Source: Prochilodus magdalenae (taxonomy: Eukaryota; Chordata; Actinopteri; Characiformes; Prochilodontidae). From it: DNA of 64,000 nt. This document shows positions 58,038 through 64,000 of the stretch, piece by piece. The DNA lies in the NCBI GenBank assembly GCA_024036415.1, contig JAMWET010001900.1, forward strand, positions 32,501 through 96,500, read 5' to 3'. The position numbers and the translations under genes are program-made. The stretch's first letter is position 1. The number at the start of each line of letters is the position of its first letter. The notes under the pieces were generated by a model. It was not told where the DNA came from, made no database searches, and saw only the letters and a list, made by a program, of their open reading frames with translations.

Positions 58038-58730
58038 CATTTAATCTTATTATTATGAGGCTTGTTAGAACTACCCTGCAAACATCATCATACCAGATAA
58101 ACACACTCTATACATCTAATACCTATAATTCTCAGACGTCACCGTAGTAATATTACTACATCATTTACTTTCTATACATTGTACTTGTTGTAAACAGACC
58201 AATCAAACGTTTTTTCCTTCATTAAGTAAATTATTTGCATTAAAATGAATCACTTTTATTATTCACAGTTCCATACATACGCTAGGTGTGTCAGTCGGGT
58301 AAACACAGAGGGGAATTTACGTGGTGTTGAGTTGTAAGATGAGTATTCTAATAAACCACGTTCTCCCGGACCGGAGTATCTCAGAGAGCTGCGACGAAAC
58401 CACAGTCCTACTTTCCCGGCTGTTCCTCATATGGGCTGGATCAGACAGTGACCTTTCAGACCGTGATTAAGTTAACCTTATTTTTACAACAACACAGCAG
58501 GCCTGTCATATTTTAATTAGTACCCCTGGGCCCGGATAGAGGGGAGCGGCGGAGAGGGAGCAGCCCACAGGCAGGTAGGGCTGGGAGATGAGTCGCCTTT
58601 TATCAGCTCTGTTGAGCCGAGTCCACTTCAGCCAACACCACCAACACTGTAAGAGACAGCAACACGGAAAAAACCCAAACCAGGGAGTCTCCAAGCTGAC
58701 CCATTCCTAACACCCTGTAGTACCTCAGCT
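58038..58730. other. No gene recognised
   Basis: AT-rich then mixed sequence. No supported feature. Confidence 0.4.
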
Positions 58731-58735
58731 GGGAC

Positions 58736-59152
58736 TGGATTGGGCATGTACTGGACGAGGTTCTGGATGTAGCCACATCGATGTTCAGACACAATTGGTC
58801 AGCTGGTCCAGATGTGGTGGAGGCCTTCCCTGGCACAGTTCCGAGGAGAATTCCCTGTAGACTGGGATTGTATCCACTGCTGGTAGACCCGTATGACCGT
58901 ACGCTTCCATACACCTGCAGATTCAGCTACTTCCTTCACACTATGGTCTTTGGCCACGCCCACATGCAGTCCCTCCTTTTAGCCAATCATTAACATCTGC
59001 TCTGGAGCCATTTTCCACACATGGAACGAGACATTCCCTGCACTGTAGCACCTCCTCCCAATCTATGGATCCCGTCACTCACACCCCACAGGGGTTTATA
59101 GCCCAATCCTCGTGCAGTGCCACCTGCAGGAGCCTGAAGGTACTACCACCTT
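58736..59152 (-). mobile_element. Short Tc1-like element, family C, copy 3
   Basis: Reverse complement of copies 1 and 2, from the AGCTGGGACTGGATTGGGCA side to GAAGGTACTACCACCTT. It includes the reversed helix-turn-helix segment, in which the GTGTGAAGGAAG reading of copy 1 is kept. More diverged than copies 1 and 2 are from each other. Confidence 0.75.
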
Positions 59153-59199
59153 GCATGCGAGGTTAATCATAACCTTATGAGCTTAACCGTACGTCCTTA

Positions 59200-59365
59200 C
59201 CGGCCGTCGTGGGCTGGAGGTTAAGGAACCAGCCTGGCAACCAGAGGGTTGGCGGTTTGATTCCCTGAACCAACAAGTGCCCTAGAGTGCGCCTACAACC
59301 GCTCCCCAAGCCACGTGGAGAGGGATTCCCACCACTCCGGGCCAGTGTGCTCACTGTTCGGTAGT
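59200..59365 (+). mobile_element. tRNA-derived SINE (family 1)
   Basis: A-box-like TGGGCTGGAGG (59210-59220) and B-box-like GGTTTGATTCC (59254-59264), then CAAGTGCCCTAGAGTGC, CCGCTCCCCAAGCCACG and CCAGTGTGCTCACTG. The best preserved 5' end of the family in this window. The 3' end is short. Confidence 0.75.
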
Positions 59366-60320
59366 CTCACTTCACGGATGGGTTACATGCTAAAGCACAA
59401 ATGGCCCAAACACTCTCTACTCAGAGACCGATTGGCCACACCTGGACAAGAGTGGGGCTGTTGGCTGGTTTTGGTGGTCTACCACGCCCTCCAGGTGTCA
59501 TTTGCACTCTGTAACGTCTATATAATAAACAGTGCCCTGAAACGCTCAGCCTCTACAGCCCTGCACACATCTCCTCCCAGGTCTTCCAGTCCTGGGCAGC
59601 GTCTAAGACCACAGCTCAGCCCGCGGTCTGCCGAGAGCAGATTACACGCAGCGTGACCTTTGGTGGCTTTGTCCGCACACCAGAGGCTTCTTAAAGCTCC
59701 TGTTTACGGCTCTACTGCAGAAGCCCGGCCCTGCGCGCCACGCAACGGCTGAGTGAGCGCATTATTTATTTCTTTTCCCACATCATTATTTCCCTGCAAG
59801 TTTAATTACGCTGTCCTAAATGAGCCTAGCATGAAAAAGCCGACTTTCCCCAATTAATTTCACATAAATTAGAACAGTCCTCCCTGATGCACATTTGCTC
59901 CTTTATGGGCATTTCCTCACGTCGGTTTATTGTGGTAAGAGCCGGGGTGGAGGTGTGTAATGGTAACAGGGCAAAGCGGGCTGGAATAAAATGGAATGGT
60001 GCAGAACGTTTTTGATTAGAGCCGAGTAATGGCTGGAGCACGCCGAACATTTTACATCAGAGGAAAAAAGGAAAACAGGCGGGAAAAAAACCACAACACT
60101 CCAAACAAAATAAGCTGATGAAGTTATAATGGCTGGTAATGCTCGGGGTTACACAGGGGAGGCAGTGGATCGTTAGCGTAGCGGCTAAACATTAGTGCGA
60201 GCAGCAGCAGTTAGCATGGCTAAGTACTGCTATTTTCAGCTCAAATTAAGAGCAGTTAGCGCACACATGTCTGGAGCTATTACACTCATTCTTATTCTTT
60301 ATACATATATATATAACCCA
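59366..60320. other. Single-copy DNA, possible non-coding element
   Basis: 59750-59900 has CATTATTTATTTCTTTTCCC, GTTTAATTACGCTGTCC and CCCAATTAATTTCACATAAA, AT cores of the sort found in conserved non-coding DNA. Conservation not testable here. A 113-codon frame (59315-59656) starts inside the SINE and is not trusted. Confidence 0.35.
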
Positions 60321-60324
60321 ACCA

Positions 60325-60785
60325 ATCACTACACTCACTGTCCATCCTATCAGCTCCACCCACCATACAGGACACTCTGTAGGTGTACAGGTCCAGACTG
60401 TAGTCCATCTGTTTCTCTGTATACTGTGTTACCCTGTTCTTCAATGGTCAGGACCCCCACAAGACCACCACAGGTGGACTGAGAATTTTCCACCAACCAA
60501 AACTATCTAGTCAACAACGTCCTGTTGTCAGAGTCCTGTGAGGAGCATCCTGTGAGGAGTGTCCTGTGGGGCAGCGTCCTGTGGGACAGCGTCCTGTGGG
60601 ACAGTGTCCTGTGGGGCAGCGTCCTGTGGGACAGTGTCCTGTGGGGCAGCATCCGGTGGGGCAGTGTCCTGTGGGGCAGCGTCCTGTGGGACAGCGTCCT
60701 GTAGGGCAGCATCCTGTGGGGCAGCGTCCTGTGGGGCAGCGTCCTGTGGGACAGTGTCCTGTGGGGCAGCGTCCTGTGGTGTTCT
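60325..60785 (+). mobile_element. Foldback/MITE-like element, truncated copy
   Basis: ACTCACTGTCCATCCTATCA, CACTCTGTAGGTGTACAGGT, CAGACTGTAGTCCATCTG and CTTCAATGGTCAGGACCCCC match 46330-46460. The middle blocks are deleted, and the copy ends in the 14-bp minisatellite. Both termini are missing. Confidence 0.7.
60525..60780 (-). repeat. 14-bp minisatellite, third copy
   Basis: CCTGTGGGGCAGCGT / CCTGTGGGACAGTGT units of 14 bp with a 15-base reading at the joins; the reverse complement is the AGGACGCTGCCCCAC form seen at 26885. About 17 copies. Frames in all phases are artefacts. Confidence 0.93.
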
Positions 60786-60873
60786 AGAAAGTACTACACA
60801 GGATGTAGAATCGTATGGTGTTGTTTGGGGGGGGTAATTTTGTTAAAGTTGTGGGAGTTTATCTGGAATGGCA

Positions 60874-60875
<2 letters not shown>

Positions 60876-60931
<56 letters not shown>
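60876..60931. repeat. (GA)n microsatellite
   Basis: Uninterrupted GA repeat of about 56 bp. Confidence 0.98.
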
Positions 60932-60934
<3 letters not shown>

Positions 60935-61438
60935 TAGACCCTATGGGGGGTTAAGAGGATAGGAGTTTCTTCGCAGCTGGACCACCACGGCTGCATTAGA
61001 ATGATAATGACCGGTCTCATTTCCTGCGAGCCCTGCGTTACTGCCCCCCTCCCACCCAGCTCTTCTTTTAATATCCTGCGAGTCATTCACCCTGTGTGAA
61101 ATGATATGCTAAGCTCAGGGATTAGCTCGCTCTGGGACGCTCTGTCTGGCCTGCAGCCTCACCTGGAAGCAGGAATGGCGGCTATGCTAACTCACAGCGG
61201 CCTGTTTAAAGGGACCTCCACTGATGTTTCAGACTGCCTGCTTAAGTAGGCTTCAAGAAACTCACTGGTGCAGATGTTCTTTACAGTGGTGGTGAAGGGA
61301 ACCAGGGTTCTCCATGTCTAGAACACACATATAGACACTCTGTATACTACCTAAACCACCAGATTACACCTGCCTTCTTAGTTTATATGGAATGTTGATG
61401 AGCATCAAATACAAATGACTATGATGACTGACAATGGC
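60932..61438. other. No gene recognised
   Basis: Mixed single-copy-looking DNA. No supported feature. Confidence 0.4.
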
Positions 61439-61962
61439 CTCTATTCTATTCTATTCTATTCTATTCTACTCTGTTCTGTTCTATTCTATTTTACTCTGTT
61501 CTATTCTATTCTATTCTATTCTATTCTATTCTATTCTACTCTGTTCTGTTCTGTTCTATTCTATTCTATTCTATTCTACTCTATTCTATTCTACTCTGTT
61601 CTGTTCTGTTCTATTCTATTCTATTCTATTCTATTCTATTCTACTCTACTCTACTCTACTCTACTCTACTCTACTCTGTTCTGTTCTATTCTATTCTATT
61701 CTATTCTACTCTATTCTACTCTACTCTACTCTACTCTACTCTACTCTACTCTGTTCTATTCTATTCTATTCTATTCTATTCTATTCTACTCTACTCTACT
61801 CTACTCTACTCTATTCTATTCTATTCTATTCTACTCTACTCTACTCTACTCTATTCTATTCTACTCTACTCTACTCTACTCTACTCTGTTCTGTTCTATT
61901 CTATTCTATTCTACTCTACTCTACTCTACTCTACTCTACTCTGTTCTGTTCTGTTCTATTAA
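61439..61962 (+). repeat. Pentanucleotide array (CTATT/CTACT/CTGTT)n
   Basis: About 105 units of TCTAT, TCTAC and TCTGT types. They run in same-type blocks (CTATT blocks, CTACT blocks, CTGTT pairs or triplets) arranged in a repeating order, which indicates block duplication. Frames of Y/S/I/L are artefacts. Confidence 0.98.
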
Positions 61963-62260
61963 ACTTTATTGATAACTGATGGAGGACTGGTTAAAATATA
62001 CTATTGGATCTGTTCTGTTCTATTTTATTATTTCTATAGATTGCTCTATCCTGTTCTATTGTATTCTGTTCTATTCTATACATTGTTCTACCCTGTTCTA
62101 TTCTATTGTATAGATCATTCTGCCTTGTTCTATTCTATTGTATAGATTGTTCTACACTGTTCTATTCTATTCATAAACGAAAGTGATCTGGTTGGAATAT
62201 GCTATTGTATTCTATTCTATTCTATTCTGTTCTGTTCTGTTCTGATGGCTGCTCACAGGT
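61963..62260 (+). repeat. Decayed pentanucleotide repeat
   Basis: TGTTCTATTCTATTGTATAG-type words with intervening sequence (TATAGATTGTTCTAC recurring), then a short clean run at 62208-62241. An older edge of the array. Confidence 0.8.
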
Positions 62261-63298
62261 ACGTGATTAATGTAAATGATAGAGACCTGGTTAACCTCCT
62301 TTCTGCAGGCCTCCTAGTAGACATTACACCAGTGGAATGAAACTCAGGTCCTTTTAATTAAACTATTTAAAAAATATTAAATTATTAAATATTAAAACTC
62401 CCATTTTATGGCTGCTATGAATAGAGGCGATCCTAACTTACAGTGTAGCTCTGCTGGGAACTGAACAAGAAACGCCTGTGCCCAGATTTAAAGACGATAT
62501 AAATTACCTGAGTGGGAAATGGGGTGGGCTAGCTTAGCACACAACACTGGCGACTATTACAGCTGGGACTTCAGTCCAGGCCATAAACACCAACACCAGG
62601 AAACAGAAGGAGCTCGTGGTAACGCCGTTATGAGGGTTCTGCCGTATCAAACTGCGGTATCTGCCACTAGAACCTGCTTTAATTAGCAGTTACTAATATG
62701 CTATGATGACTTATGGACTACAGCCAGCTAGGTAAAATAAATAGTTATGTAATCTACAAGGTCCTGATAGGTTCACTACTGGTCCATGTGGGACAGTCCT
62801 AGGCGGGCGAGGCTGAGACCAGTCATGCCCCAATACCGTTGGTTCCTCTTGGAGTTCCTCCGAGTTTCCTAGCCACTGAACTTCTAAATGCACCTGTTAT
62901 CGTATTCATTCAGTGATGGACATTTATCTCAGTCAGCACTCCAGCACGAAACCGACGAGCGCCCACCTTCCTCTTTACATACCTCTGGATAAGTGCTGCA
63001 CATCCTGTATTCAGAAGCAACAAAGGAGACTTCTTTTGCGGATGTCCTGATCGATGTCTCTGGGCTCTTCTCCCCCTGACTCGTGGGCCCCTGTGACCCC
63101 CCCCTCTTGTGATTATTGATGCTGATGAAAGGTGAGGCGTGTTGTGTGAATGGCTGAGCTGTTAAATGTAAAGGAGGAAACTCTGGTCTGCAGCTTTGTG
63201 TCCGTCAGAGTCTCTGAGGAACGTCTCTGTCCTCTTTGTTCTCCCCTTTGTTCTGGGAGCCTAATACCCCTATACGTTAGCTCGTTACATCCTGCTTT
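62261..63298. other. No gene recognised
   Basis: 62775-62875 (TTGGTTCCTCTTGGAGTTCC, GAGTTTCCTAGCCACTGA) resembles the 3' end of a fish LINE, weakly. The remainder is mixed or AT-rich without coding signs. Confidence 0.35.
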
Positions 63299-63299
63299 G

Positions 63300-63690
63300 T
63301 GTTCTATAGGCTTTAAAGGGCCTGTGTTGTGGAAAATTGGGCTTTCTCAGCTCTTTACAATGTTTTTGTGATGTCAGAAAGTCCAACATATATACACTAC
63401 CATGCAAAGCCCCCTATAAAGTCAGTAGAGCCAACATTCAGTATTTACCGTTCCCTCCGGAGACCACTCGGTCCGTTAGGGAGGCGAAGCTGCACAAACA
63501 GCCCGTTTAGAGTTCACCGTTTCTGTGATGTCACAGGAACCAACTCTACATATATCCACCCGTTCAGCCTGAAGCAGTTTAGCTCCACCCACTCCTACTG
63601 AGGCACTAAGGAACGTTTCATCTCTGAGACCGTTTCTGAATAAGGCTCAGGGCAGCTGAGGCTGAAGTCCGCTGCATTATCGTCAGCTTC
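63300..63690 (+). repeat. Dispersed element containing the TTTAGCTCCACCCA motif
   Basis: CCTGTGTTGTGGAAAATTGG, TTTTTGTGATGTCAGAAAGT, CAACATATATACACTACC, TTACCGTTCCCTCCGGAGAC, GTTCAGCCTGAAGCAGTTTA and AGCTCCACCCACTCC occur in order. I recognise the wording as a dispersed fish repeat. At 63560-63600 it holds one copy of the unit amplified at 28445-31665. Confidence 0.6.
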
Positions 63691-63699
63691 TTGTTAAGG

Positions 63700-64000
63700 G
63701 TTTTCCTGTTCCACCTTAAGTGGTGCAGTAGTTCCATGTTGGTGCAGTAGTTTACCTGACCAACTTCGTGTCCAAGTTTTTCCATTCCACCTTAAAAGGT
63801 GCAATAGTTACACTCAGGCTGTACACCTTCTTGGTTGACGTTTCCAGGTCCACCTTAAACATTGCAGTAATTACATTCAGGCATCTCAGCTTCTTGTAAA
63901 AATTTTCCCATTCCACCTTAAGAGCAGTTACACTCTGAGGCCTCAACTTGTTGTTCAAACTTTTCAGTTCCACCTTAAATAGTATAGCAGTTACATTCAG
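63700..64000 (+). repeat. Tandem ~57-74-bp repeat, open at window end
   Basis: TTCCACCTTAA recurs near 63710, 63784, 63848, 63912 and 63969, each followed by a GTGCAGTAGTTACATTCAG-like phrase. Spacing is about 57-74 bp. A single relative is at 5917-5945. The array continues past the window. Confidence 0.85.

Noticed and set aside
59315..59656. 113-codon frame
   Set aside because: Starts inside a SINE; composition not protein-like beyond chance.

Overview
This is nuclear DNA from a vertebrate, almost certainly a teleost fish. It has no dense coding, is very rich in tandem repeats, and carries fish-type Tc1/mariner transposons, tRNA-derived SINEs and LINE 3' ends. One foldback element and one SINE family resemble repeats I associate with characiform and catfish-type (otophysan) genomes, but that placement rests on memory and is weak. 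No confidently identifiable protein gene, rRNA or functional tRNA is visible. The long open frames are products of tandem arrays. The only protein-like open frame that is not a repeat or transposon is a short one at 24751-25101.

Layout. 0-5 kb: two arrays of a ~42-bp satellite in opposite orientation (282-1165 and 3130-4352), with a decayed zone and a G-rich minisatellite between them. 5-12 kb: dispersed repeats, a SINE, a Tc1-like relic, a 511-bp solo-LTR-like element and a second Tc1 relic. 12.6-17.2 kb: a third 42-bp array, a 54-bp minisatellite and a 30-bp minisatellite. 18-20 kb: two abutting Tc1-like relics. 20-24 kb: long polypyrimidine then polypurine tracts. 24.3-27.7 kb: LINE tails, the protein-like frame, a short non-autonomous Tc1-like element and a foldback element with an internal 14-bp minisatellite. 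28.4-31.7 kb: a minisatellite built on a 'CAGCAGTTTAGCTCCACCCA' motif. 32-35 kb: more Tc1-like relics. 35.1-38.7 kb: two satellite arrays facing each other. 40.3-44.8 kb: a 4.5-kb array of a 12-bp unit. 45-51 kb: dispersed repeats, a hairpin foldback element and two Tc1-like relics, each holding a SINE. 51-54 kb: polypurine DNA, a 45-bp minisatellite and a Tc1 relic interrupted by purine repeat. 57-58 kb: a sixth satellite array of 41-bp units. 58.7-62 kb: repeats and a pentanucleotide array. 63.3-64 kb: a dispersed element that contains the apparent parent motif of the 28-31 kb minisatellite.

Main idea. Several tandem arrays look like amplified pieces of mobile elements. The satellite core GGCCACTTTATTAGAAACAC closely matches what I remember as the terminal inverted repeat of a common teleost Tc1-like transposon. 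It recurs in six separate arrays with three different unit lengths and in both orientations, plus single copies. The 14-bp minisatellite lies inside a foldback element, the 28-31 kb minisatellite inside a dispersed element, and a purine tract inside a transposase relic. The window may therefore be a place where transposon pieces are turned into satellites. Several arrays also contain stretches with dense small indels that could be assembly or polishing error, and this should be excluded first. Dispersed-repeat family names are from memory and need a Dfam/Repbase search.
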